This document shows, piece after piece, positions 23,002-34,324 of a stretch of 64,000 nucleotides of DNA. This DNA is from Argopecten irradians (lineage: Eukaryota; Mollusca; Bivalvia; Pectinida; Pectinidae): contig NC_091144.1 of assembly GCF_041381155.1 (NCBI RefSeq), positions 17,555,544 through 17,619,543 of the forward strand, read 5' to 3'. The notes below the pieces were generated by a model that did not search any database, had not been told where the DNA came from, and saw only the letters and a list, made by a program, of their open reading frames with translations. The translations under genes and the position numbers were made by a program. Numbering within the stretch: the stretch's first letter is position 1; the number at the start of each line of letters is the position of its first letter.

Positions 23002-25973
23002 GTCATGATTTTCTGTAAATGAGAACAAAACAAACTTTGATGGCTAACTTTATTTCATATCCAGTGCTACATTGCGTACAGGCGATTAACATAGGAAGGC
23101 TAATAAAGAAGATACGCATATACTGTACATGTTAATTATTTATGTGGTGCAAAACTATCAATTTTATACAGGACTATCTATAAAGTTTGACTATTCATTC
23201 TTTCCATATTACAGATTTACCTCCTTTGCACGCCGGTATCCCTGTGATGTCATTATATTGTAGGGAAACTCTAGTCATATTTCCTCTGAAAAGTATGACG
23301 TTATGCTTGTCTATATCTATGCACAAGGGTTGATAATTCTGTAACATGCAAATACAGAATATAGGATTTTGTTGATGATGATTCTGTTTTAAATAGGAAC
23401 ACCTATTGGTTATGCTTGTGAAATCCATCTGAACAACTGATCAGAATATAGAGTTCAGTGGTAAATGTCTTTGATTTTTAATTATTTTTATTATAGATGC
23501 TACTATTGACATCTATAAAGACTGATTCCAAGAAAAAGTAGACTTCTGCTAGTTACACTCACCAGAATATAATAAAACGTAAAGAACAGCCGGATGGAAT
23601 TATTCATGTCCTTTGAAAGTAATGTTTTTGTTTTATTTTGAATATTTTCGAAATTTACAAGTACATTGTACATGTATAGAAATACAATAAACCACTCATT
23701 TTTGTTTATATCCTGGCTGTTGATGGGCTGTTCAACTTTAACCTATAATAAAACTAACATTATTTAAAAACAAATCCTCCAAATATTGGTCTTTTATATT
23801 AGATTTAGGAGTGATAGCTTAAGTGTACACAACCTCGATCAATATATATATACAGACATCCACTTATATAAAATCTGATTAAAATACATATAAAAAATAA
23901 AGGTAAATTGTGAAACTGTTTCTACCAGTTGAAGGTAAAAAGTGGCCTTCATATCAGTGTTGTCATGGCAACCTATCACATTCTGGGTTGTCGGAGTAGG
24001 AACTGTTCGTTAGAACTCTTTTACTCATTTTGTAAATTGTTCTTATCCATTTCAACATGTGTCAAGTTTAAACTATTCTTCATACAACCATTTCGTAATC
24101 TCCTTTATAAAATTTATATAATAAAAAAATCTTACTTTTAAATATAAAAAAAAATTGTAAATAATGATAATTGTGTTTAAAAAGCATCTTTAAATCTGTG
24201 ATAATAAGAAGGTCAATCTACACATAGTTAGACCATCATCAAAAAACTACAAGATTATAATGATAAATCAAACATAACTACATATATATATAATACACCA
24301 TAGACACAGTATAACAAGACTATTTCTATACACTTATACAATGTTAGGGACTATATTTAATCTCAAAGCGATAAACTCTTCAATACAAATCCAGCTCAGT
24401 AATGTCTAAACTCCATCACCTTCTGTGTACATGGTGTACATTTATGTTATTGTAAAATTGTGAGACGTCTTTAAAGAAATAATTTCTTAATTAAATGTTT
24501 TACCAAATTAAAAATGATTAGAAGATATGGAAATTATAAATTACTGAACTTAACAATGTTTTGTCATGGCCAAAATAATGCATGTTTAAGAAAAACAAAC
24601 AACTTTTGCAACTTTACGTGCTATGTAAATACCCTGTCTACATATTAATGTTAGCCTTATTAGAATTAAAACAAACGATTAATACAGGGGTTTTTAAGAT
24701 ACGAAAATAGTGTGGACCACTTACGATTAGTCAATATAATGTCACAATCACCAGACGGTGGGTGGGAGTCATTTTTGGTGGACAAAATTCCCATCAGAAT
24801 GGATATGGGAATCAATAGATATATATATATATATATATACATGTAACATAAAATGATATGCATTGAACATATAAGCAAAGAATTCTCAATCTCCATATAC
24901 AACAAGCATGTAAAAGTAGTAACCTTACGATATGATACATAAACTTAAAAAAAACATCACTACTCAGTCTGTAAACTGCAGCAGTGCAGTGTAAATTGAA
25001 ACCTCCTGAAACATCAGGATTTATAAATTTATAAGGTTTCTCACCAAATAATTTAGTATTTTTAAGGAAATTTTTTTAAGTTTTCTTAATCAAAATAATG
25101 ACAGGTTTGTATGCAACTTTTAGGTTAAACATCAAAAATATATGAACCTCATATACATAATCTTTCTTATGGAATATATATATAATATAGATACACCATG
25201 ATAGACAAAATAGATAGATTAAACTAGTATCTAGAGTGGCATTTGTCTGCTACTGTATTGGCTGTGCAAATCAGATTCAAGCAAAATACTCAAAACAGCT
25301 CCAAATATTTAACAATTTTGGTAAATATTTAAACAGGTGAATAAACTGATGTGTCTTTTAATTATTTCACAATGTTTGCATTCTAATCATCATCAAAAAT
25401 ATAAAAAGCTAAGACTAAATTACGGAGAATAAAAGTTCAAAGAAATGAATTAAAATGATGTTTTATGTGTCGTGCACCATCGGGTGAAGTACAACACAAA
25501 ACAGAACTCTATGTTTGTACATGTACATTGGAACAAAAGTCCTCTGTTAAAAGTATAAATATCAAACACGGACATTTTCCAAATAGATATTCCATGAAAT
25601 GCTAATTTAATTTGAATTTAACGAAATGTACCGGTAAGCTTATTTTCTACCCTTTGACTTTTTATGATTTCGGAATGTATGATTAAAAAAATCTCTGGAA
25701 TGAGCAAACTTGTCAGCTCTGAAACCCATGGCCTGTAACAAATATTGAAGTAAATTATCTAGAACATAGAAGATGGGGGGCATTGGTAAACAGGTCTAAG
25801 AAATCCCTTGATGGGCCCCAGATAGAGTTGGATAGAACTCTTTTCGTGGATACCAGGCTGAGTCAGACCAGATTCCCTTAGTGGACCCCATAGAGGTCAC
25901 TTTGTGGGAGTTTGCAGAAGTCAGATGGGGTTAGTTTAATTTCATGTCAGAAGCAGATTGACCGGGTGAAATG
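23002..25973. other. AT-rich interval between convergent genes
   Basis: Probably holds the 3' untranslated region of the CD109-like gene (minus strand) and intergenic DNA. (AT)n runs occur near 24818-24838. Candidate minus-strand polyadenylation hexamers (TTTATT on the plus strand) are frequent, so I do not pick one. No exon seen. Confidence 0.5.
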
Positions 25974-28900
25974 CTAGTTGAGATTGGTGAGTAGCAGGAT
26001 GAGAGACACCAGGACAAGCTTTGTCGGAGTGACTGCAGAAGCAGCACTTGGATCCCGAGGCAGAGGACATTCACCGTTGATGTCACCACTTAACTGACAC
26101 GCTGTCAACTTGACCGTATCAGGGAGGTCATAGGACACCACTGATGTTGACCCTGATGGAATAGAAAAACATATCAAATAGTTACTTATGAGTAGCCACA
26201 AATCATGCCTCAGACCTGTAAGTAAGTATATTTTCATGAAGCAAGGTGCACAATATGGGCATGTCTAATTAGTAATGTAACAGTAAAATACATTTATAAA
26301 GAACACACAACAAATCCACTAATTCACCTAATATTCACATTGTTACAAAGTGTCTTTCATTCCCCAAATTGCATATCATCATTTAATACCTTAATTTGTA
26401 CATAAATAAAATGACAATATAACAAATTTTACATAATGAATGTCTATAATGTTTAGCAACTTTAGGTCTAAATGTGTGACCAAAATAATGACAAGAGGCG
26501 CCCACCAAAGATTGACTATGTCTGACAATTGTCAGATTGATCATTTCTCAACTTTTCAAACATCAACTACCAAAATCCAAGATGGGGGCCATCTTGTTGA
26601 ACAATTGGTCCCAAAATGCAATATGCCTAACTAAGGCCCTAGGGGAACATACATATGAAATTTGAGAACAATCCCTTCAGTACTTTCCAAAAATAGCGAT
26701 AACAAACTTTAACTATCAAAATCCAAGATGGCTGCCTGGAGGCCATCTTAATTACCGATCGGTCCCCAAAACACAACATGCACAACTAAGGCCCTATGGG
26801 AATCTACTTATGAAATTTAAGAATGATCCCTTTAGTACTCTCTGAGATATAGCGGTAACAAAAATTGTTTACTTGTAACTTAAACATTAGGTATTGAAAG
26901 CTTCCTGCTGTAAAAATAAAGATGATATTATTTCAATATACTGTTGTTATTCTGTGTACCTGGTTTGTAGTACAGTTCCGCAGTGACCATTCCACTTTTG
27001 ACATCTGCTACATCGTTGATTCGGGTCTGCTGCAGGCGAATCACTTGCCTTTTGGCCTGTCAATAAGGTATATAATCGATACAAGAATTCTTTGGAAGTG
27101 GATGTGTCGCCTGCACAGCAGTTTAAAACATCACAAACAAGAGGCCCAGAGGGCCTGTATCACTCACCTGGTTTGTAATGCCAAGTAATGTTCTGAATAT
27201 AGGTTCATTGGGTTCTTTTTTCTGAAGGAATTTAAATATTAATCTCTGATTTCCCTATTGGGCCCCACTGATTCTGCTCCAGAGGGTCAGGCCCAAAATT
27301 TATACAAACTCCGTTCCACTTCCCAGAGGATTTTTCTGGCACAAATTTGGTTACAATCCATGCAGAACTCTATGACTAGTAGCGATTTTAAGAATTTACC
27401 TCTCTTTTCCCTCTATTTACACCCCAAACGGTGTTTGTGGTCAAATTTGGTTACAATCCATGTAGAACTCTATGACTAGTAGGGATTTAAAGGAAATATT
27501 GACAGACAGACGAACGACGTGCCATGACATAAGCTCACCAGCCCTTCGGGCCAGGTGAGCTAAAAATAGTTATTTACAGTTGAAAATATTGCTAATAATT
27601 AGGTGAAGTTACAATGTCCTGTAACTCTTGAAAATATTGACATATTCTGACCAGTATCAAACCCATCCAAGATAAGCAATGTATCAAATTTAATTGAAAT
27701 CAGACAATATTAAAATTATCAAGTGAAAACCGTTGAAATCATCTGTTTTGACGATTTTAAAGTCCCATAACTCTTGTAAATATTGACGGATTAGACCAGT
27801 ATCAAACTTATAAGCAATATACCAAATTTGGTTGAAATCGGACAGTAAATACTTAAGTTATTGCGTGTAAACCTTTTTCCTGATGCCACCCCCGTCACTA
27901 ATGCTGACATTGTGATACCTATGTGTCGTCCTTGTGTTGCAGGTGACACAAACCTATGTGTTGCCTTTGCGTTGCAGGTGACACAAACCTATGTGTTGCC
28001 TTTGCGTTGCAGGTGACACAAACCTATGTGTTGCCTTTGCGTAGCAGGTGACACAAACCTATGTGTTGCCTTTGTGTTGCAGGCAACACAAACCTGCAGG
28101 CAACACAAACCTATGTGTTGCCTTTGCGTTGCAGGCGACACAAACCTATGTGTTGCCTTTGTGTTGCAGGCGACACAAACCTATGTGTTGCCTTTGCGTT
28201 GCAGGTGACACAAACCTATGTGTTGCCTTTGTGTTGCAGGTGACACAAACCTATGTGTTGCCTTTGCGTTGCAGGTGACACAAACCTATGTGATGCCTTT
28301 GTGTTGCAGGTGACACAAACCTATGTGTTGCCTTTGCGTTGCAGGTGACACAAACCTATGTGATGCCTTTGTGTTGCAGGTGACACAAACCTATGTGTTG
28401 CCTTTGCGTTGCAGGTGACACAAACCTATGTGTTGCCTTTGCGTTGCAGGTGACACAAACCTATGTGATGCCTTTGTGTTGCAGGCGACACAAACCTATG
28501 TGTTGCCTTTGCGTTGCAGGTGACACAAACCTATGTGTTGCCTTTGCGTTGCAGGTGACACAAACCTATGTGTTGCCTTTGTGTTGCAGGTGACACAAAC
28601 CTATGTGTTGCCTTTGCGTTGCAGGTGACACAAACCTATGTGATGCCTTTGTGTTGCAGGTGACACAAACCTATGTGTTGCCTTTGCGTTGCAGGTGACA
28701 CAAACCTATGTGATGCCTTTGTGTTGCAGGTGACACAAACCTATGTGATGCCTTTGCGTTGCAGGTGACACAAACCTATGTGTTGCCTTTGCGTTGCAGG
28801 TGACACAAACCTATGTGATGCCTTTGTGTTGCAGGCGACACAAACCTATGTGTTGCCTTTGCGTTGCAGGTGACACAAACCTATGTGTTGCCTTTGTGTT

Positions 28901-31900
28901 GCAGGCAACACAAACCTGCAGGCAACACAAACCTATGTGTTGCCTTTGCGTTGCAGGTGACACAAACCTATGTGTTGCCTTTGCGTTGCAGGCAAAACAA
29001 ACCTATGTGTTGCCTTTGTGTTGCAGGCAACACAAACCTATGTGTTGCCTTTGTGTTGCAGGCGACACAAACCTATGTGTTGCCCTTGTGTTGCAGGTGA
29101 CACAAACAACCTATGTGTTGCCTTTGTGTTGCAGGCGACACAAACCTATGTGTTGCCTTTGTGTTGCAGGCGACACAAACCTATGTGTTGCCTTTGTGTT
29201 GCAGGCCACACAAACCTATGTGTTGCCTTTGTGTTGCAGGCGACACAAACCTATGTGATGCCTTTGTGTTGCAGGCGACACAAACCTATGTGTTGCCTTT
29301 GTGTTGCAGGCGACACAAACCTATGTGATGCCTTTGTGTTGCAGGCGACACAAACCTATGTGTTGCCTTTGTGTTGCAGGCGACACAAACCTATGTGTTG
29401 CCTTTGTGTTGCAGGCGACACAAACCTATGTGATGCCTTTGTGTTGCAGGCGACACAAACCTATGTGTTGCCTTTGTGTTGCAGGCGACACAAACCTATG
29501 TGATGCCTTTGTGTTGCAGGCGACACAAACCTATGTGTTGCCTTTGTGTTGCAGGCGACACAAACCTATGTGATGCCTTTGTGTTGCAGGCGACACAAAC
29601 CTATGTGTTGCCTTTGCGTTGCAGGCGACACAAACCTATGTGATGCCTTTGTGTTGCAGGCGACACAAACCTATGTGATGCCTTTGTGTTGCAGGCGACA
29701 GCAAAGTACTATGTGTTGCCTTTGCGTTGCAGGCAAAACAAACCTATGTGTTGTCCTTGCGTTGCAAGCGACACAATAGGTTGAATAAGTAAGAACAACA
29801 CATTTTCATGACCTGATTGTTATGCTTTAAAACTTGGATGCTAGGTTAATTGAGATTAAAAAGTAATTTTGGACCACCAATAAGGCTGACAATGAAACAG
29901 TGTTAAACACACAGAGGTATATATATCATTGCTTCAACATTACCAACTTACTAATAGAAAGGAGAATGAAAATTAAATTACCTGCATCTTTGCAAAGTAA
30001 ACGACCACCTTTTCATTGACCTTTTCTATTCGTGATGCTCCATTTGGTAATTCAGTACCACTGTAGAAACCTGACGGAGGGATGACCGTAATCAAAACCA
30101 TTTCATTTATAGTATCTTTGTCCAAACACCTGTCAATTAAATAAATTTCAATACAATCCAAAAGAAAACTCATTTGAATATATATACAAAATGTATAGCT
30201 TAGAAATTGAGCTCTCTACCCATGGGTAAATAATCTACCCCAGCAGCTGCCATTGGAGATGGAATATTAGTCGATATGTAATTTTGTAGATAAACATCAT
30301 GTGTAGATGCTGAAAGAATAAATTGATGAGATTGGTTTTCCTGTTGATCAGCCCTGAGTGGGATCTTCTCTGTACACGGCCCTTAACAAACTAGAATACA
30401 TGCATAAATTGTAAATATATGTTAACTAAACATCCCCTGAAGAGCAGTGATAGCTGTGAAAGCACTAGAGATTGCAGACTTGTTTTGATTTTTGTTTTTT
30501 AATATTTTAATTCCATCACAAGGATATATACATTTATTTATTCCATATATTAAGGTATATATATATATATATACACATATACAAATGAATAACGAAGAAG
30601 AGATACAACCATCTTAATGCCATAAAACCTTTTTAAACTTTAAAATTCAATATAACAATGCTGTTATGGATATCTTTCTGTTCACTAAATGTCTACTTAG
30701 CCCCTTTTATTACCTTGCATAGTATATATAGATATTTTCTGTTCAGAACAAATTGTATACAACACCTTAGAGTAACAAGGGGACATTTTCTTATAAAATA
30801 AAGAACTTACTCTACAGTCGTTATAATATCAAAGACGTTTGGGTTGACAGCGTTGGTGTTTGTTTCCAAGCGACATTTCTTCTCATTGTTAAGAGGTTCT
30901 TCCACAATGTTGTACTTAAACGACAACTAAAAACACACAAACATCAAATAATGTCACTTTTTAGGTACATATTACTGTTGAGGAATAGAATAATGTACCT
31001 AAGATATAGGAAATTCAGTGTTAAAAAGCTTTTGCTTAATGATGGTTAAAGGTTTAAATGTTGGTTTTCTCATGTAGGTGGACCCATCTACCAAATCCGA
31101 GTTCCAGCCCCTTATAATATAGCAATTGGAGACCAGATAATTTAAAAACAAACCAACCTTAAAATGAGGTCAAAGAAAAAAAAGAGATCACCATTCTTGG
31201 TGAGACACGAATAACTACAAACCAATATATAACGAGATTAATTAATGATCTTTATCACTAAAAAAGTTGATGTATCTCTCCTTTTCCTTTCATGATAATA
31301 AGTGACAACAAAATTAAATTGTCAAAATCTAAAATGTCAGTCAAGTTATTTATCTTTGGTTCCAAAGTGCAACATGCATAACTAAGTATCTTTTGAACTT
31401 TATTTGAGACAGATTTCTTTAGTACTTACTGAGAAAAAGCTGTATCAACAGGCAGAATGATGCATAGAAGGATGGATGGACAAGATATATTACTGATAAG
31501 TAAAGTTACTATAATTTTTACCCACCACAAGAACAGCAACACCTTTCCCTGAGACCCTAAACTTGACAAGAGTTGTATCATCTGGCAGCTGTATGAATGA
31601 AAAGACAATTTTGAGTATAAGAAATGATAATGGTTTCCTTGTTGGTCATTCAGTACATGTCTGACATCGTTCACCATGGAAACAATTTGATCCATTAACA
31701 GCATTTACTATAGATATTAAGTATTTGGCGAGAATTCTGAGTTAGCTACATAAGTTCTATAATTTTTATTACCAAAGTCACTTGTACCCTGATGGCCAGT
31801 CCTGATGGTTACCATGGCAACAAGAAATGTGTTTTTCTTCAAAAGAGCCATTTTGTAGTTACAGGTAGAGATGCTGAGTTATCAGTAAAGGATTAGATGT

Positions 31901-34263
31901 GACATACCTTAACCTTTTGTAGGAGGAACTTGTTGTTATCATTGACTGTGAGTGAGTTGGTGACATCTCCGACAGTATATTGGACGGCCAGGTTCATACC
32001 GTCTCCACTCTTTCCAATCAGAATGGAGATCTCCGCCACAGCTTGCAGACCCATCACAGTATCCTTGATTACAATTCAAAAATACTTCCTTAAATCCAAA
32101 GTGAAAGTCTCCATCTACACTACTGTTTTATAAAATTATACATGAATATTTTTAGTGAAAATCTAGATACTGTGAAGATCAATTTAATGAAAATATTGTA
32201 AACTGACCTGGGTAGAATGAAAGGCACCAGTACCAGAGAACTGTGTGATAAGCCATTTCAGTACACGACGACCTTGACCCTCGTTGTTTAACTTTGTATA
32301 TGCCAGGAGTACATATGCTGCAGTCTCCACGTCGGAAGGTCCTGACGGAAGACTGCAGTACAATCGACCATCGTTTTTATACACAGCCTGTGTCTGATCA
32401 CTCCAGTACATCATGCCATCTATAACAGTTACAACAAGGTATAAACCAGTTACATACAACAAGGTATAAATCAGTTACATACAACAAGATATAAACCAGT
32501 TACATACAACAAGATATAAACCAGTTACATACAACAAGGTATATACCAGTTACATTCAACAAGGTATACACCAGTTACATATAACAAGGTATAAAACCAG
32601 TTACATACAACAAGGTATAAACAAGTTACATACCACAAGGTATAAACAAGTTACATACAACAAGATATAAACCAGTTACATATAACAAGATATAAACCAG
32701 TTACATACAACAAGGTATACACCAGTTACATACAACAAGGTATAAACCAGTTACATATAACAAGGTATAAACCAGTTACATACAACAAGGTATAAATCAG
32801 TTACATACAACAAAGTATAAACCAGTTACATAATACAACAAGGTATACACCAGTTACATACAACAAAGCATAAACAAGTTACATACAACAATGTATAAAC
32901 CAGTTACATACAACAAGGTATAAACCAGTTACATACAACAAGGTATAAACCAGTTACATTATACAACAAGGTATAAACCAGGTATAAACCAGTTACATTA
33001 ATTACAACAAGGTATACACCAGTTACATATAACAAGGTATAATGTATATAAACCAGTTACATATAACAAGGTATAAACCAGTTACATACAACAAGGTATA
33101 AACCAGTTACATACAACAAGGTATAAACCAGTTACATACAAACAAGGTATAAACCAGTTACATACAACAATGGTATAAACCAGTTACATACAACAAGGTA
33201 TAAACCAGTTACATTATACAACAAGGTATAAACCAGTTACATATAACAAGGTATAAACCAGTTACATATAACAAGGTATAAACCAAGTTACATACTAACA
33301 AGGTATAAACCAGTTACATACAACAAGGTATAAACCAGTTACATACAACAAGGTATAAACCAGTTACATACAACAAGGTATAAACCAGTTACATACAACA
33401 AGGTATATAAACCAGTTACATACAACAAGGTATAAACCAGTTATTACATACCACAAGGTTATAAACCAGTTACATACAACAAGGTATAAACCAGTTACAT
33501 ACAACAAGGTATTAACAGTTACATACAACAGTGTTCAACAGTGTTTACATACACAAGGTATAAACCAGTTACATACAACAAGGTATAATACCAGTTACAT
33601 ACATACAGCAAGGTATAAACCAGTTACATACAACAAGGTATAAACCAGTTACATACAACAAGGTATAAACCAGTTACATACAACACCAGTTACATATAAA
33701 CCAGTTACATAAACAACATGGTATAAACCAGTTACATACAACAAGGTATAAACCAGTTACATACAACAAGGTATATAACGTTAATACCAGTTACATACCA
33801 CAAGCTATAAACCAGTTACATACAACAAGGTATAAACCAGTTACATACAACAATGTATTTATCAATTACATATAGCAGTGTTTATCAATTACATACAGCA
33901 AGGGTTTTATCAATTACATACAGCAAGGTGTTTATCAATTACATACATACAATATATAAACCAGTTACATACAGCAAGGGTTTTATCAATTACATACAAG
34001 GTATCCTGTAGTATATGTATACTGTACTTTGTTTGGGTATCATTTTGGTGCATGTCTGTGGAATGTTTCCTTACCCTGATCCTGAGCAAGATTTTCCAGA
34101 GTTGTAAGAACATCAGTTGTCTTGGAGCTGCCCTCCTTGAGCAAAGGTGTATGCCAAGATGGCAAGTTGGAAAAACTTTTTGTCTCGAACCCATTCATCT
34201 TTGTTAGAATTGTAACTGTTTTCCAAAAGCATTGAGGACACCAGAGAGTTTATTCTGTAGTGT
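25974..34263 (-). CDS. Alpha-2-macroglobulin/CD109-type thioester protein, C-terminal part (8 exons)
   Basis: Exons in coding order: 34263-34075, 32419-32208, 32063-31908, 31588-31526, 30926-30811, 30129-29982, 27056-26960, 26152-25974, all with AG/GT borders and matching phases, about 386 codons. The first exon starts inside the helical thioester-containing domain (FFQLAILAYTFAQGG); the second has YWSD and PSDVETAAYVLLAYTKL; the border GAFHSTQ/DTVMGLQAVAE matches the family's GGYGSTQ-type segment. Exons 4-7 form the receptor-binding domain (LPDDTTLVKFRVSGKGVAVL, then VIPPSGFYSG and YFAKMQ). The last exon ends in a hydrophobic LVLVSLILLLTNLN tail, a GPI-anchor signal as in CD109, so the protein is probably cell-surface. 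One frame problem is visible: exon 34263-34075 needs one base fewer at a GGAGGGC run to stay open. The bait region, GCGEQ thioester site and N-terminal domains are absent from the window. Family assignment is firm; CD109 versus another thioester protein is inference. Confidence 0.88.
26480..26875 (+). repeat. Truncated pearl-type repeat in a CD109-like intron
   Basis: Two core units match those at 4.64-5.53 kb (CAAGATGG, CCAAAATGCAATATGC, GAACAATCCCTTCAGTAC) after a start ACAAGAGGCGCCCACCAAAG at about 26490. The 3' hairpin end is missing. Confidence 0.65.
27133..27566 (+). repeat. Dispersed AGAGGCCC...CTAAAA repeat in a CD109-like intron
   Basis: Starts ACAAGAGGCCCAGAGGGCCT and ends in a GCCC/GGGC hairpin (CAGCCCTTCGGGCC) followed by AGGTGAGCTAAAA. 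A GACAGACAGACGAACGACG run precedes the hairpin. Closest relative in the window is 11488-12015. Confidence 0.82.
27913..29781. repeat. 35-bp minisatellite, ~53 units, intronic
   Basis: Each unit contains GACACAAACCTATGTG, then TTGCCTTTG, then CGTTGCAGG or TGTTGCAGG. Three variable sites recur: GTGACA/GCGACA, TGTTG/TGATG and GCGTT/GTGTT. The left half mostly carries GTGACA, the right half nearly always GCGACA. TGTTG and TGATG units often alternate, giving a 70-bp higher-order period. Because 35 is not a multiple of 3, each forward frame reads a 35-residue repeat, and long stretches lack stops in all three; these are not genes. It sits in the intron between exons 30129-29982 and 27056-26960. Confidence 0.96.
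31310..31450 (+). repeat. Worn fragment of the pearl-type core
   Basis: Diverged match to the 4.64-5.53 kb core: GGTTCCAAAGTGCAACATGC, TTTGAGACAGATTTCTTTAGTACTTACTGAG in part, and AAAAAGC. Low conservation. Confidence 0.4.
32421..34005. repeat. 25-bp minisatellite, ~60 units, intronic
   Basis: The unit contains ATAAACCAGTTACATACAAC followed by AAGGT. Several 1-6 bp length variants occur, and the right end (33850-34005) changes to ATCAATTACATACAGCAAGG-type units. The left end abuts exon 32419: the exon's own 3' splice site (plus-strand CTATAACAGTTACAACAAGGT) is a shortened version of the unit. Confidence 0.95.
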
Positions 34264-34324
34264 CTGCAAATGCAAATTAATGTCATGTAAGTAGTTTTTG
34301 AATTTTATGAGGATTTATTTATAT

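Noticed and set aside
28026-29779. Long forward reading frames giving Cys-rich 35-residue repeats (MCCLCVAGDTNLCVAF...)
   Set aside because: They are a by-product of a 35-bp unit free of stops in all three forward frames; the three frames give the same peptide series, and the array lies in an intron of a minus-strand gene.
27913-29781. CRISPR-like array
   Set aside because: Units are contiguous with no unique spacers and the context is an animal intron.
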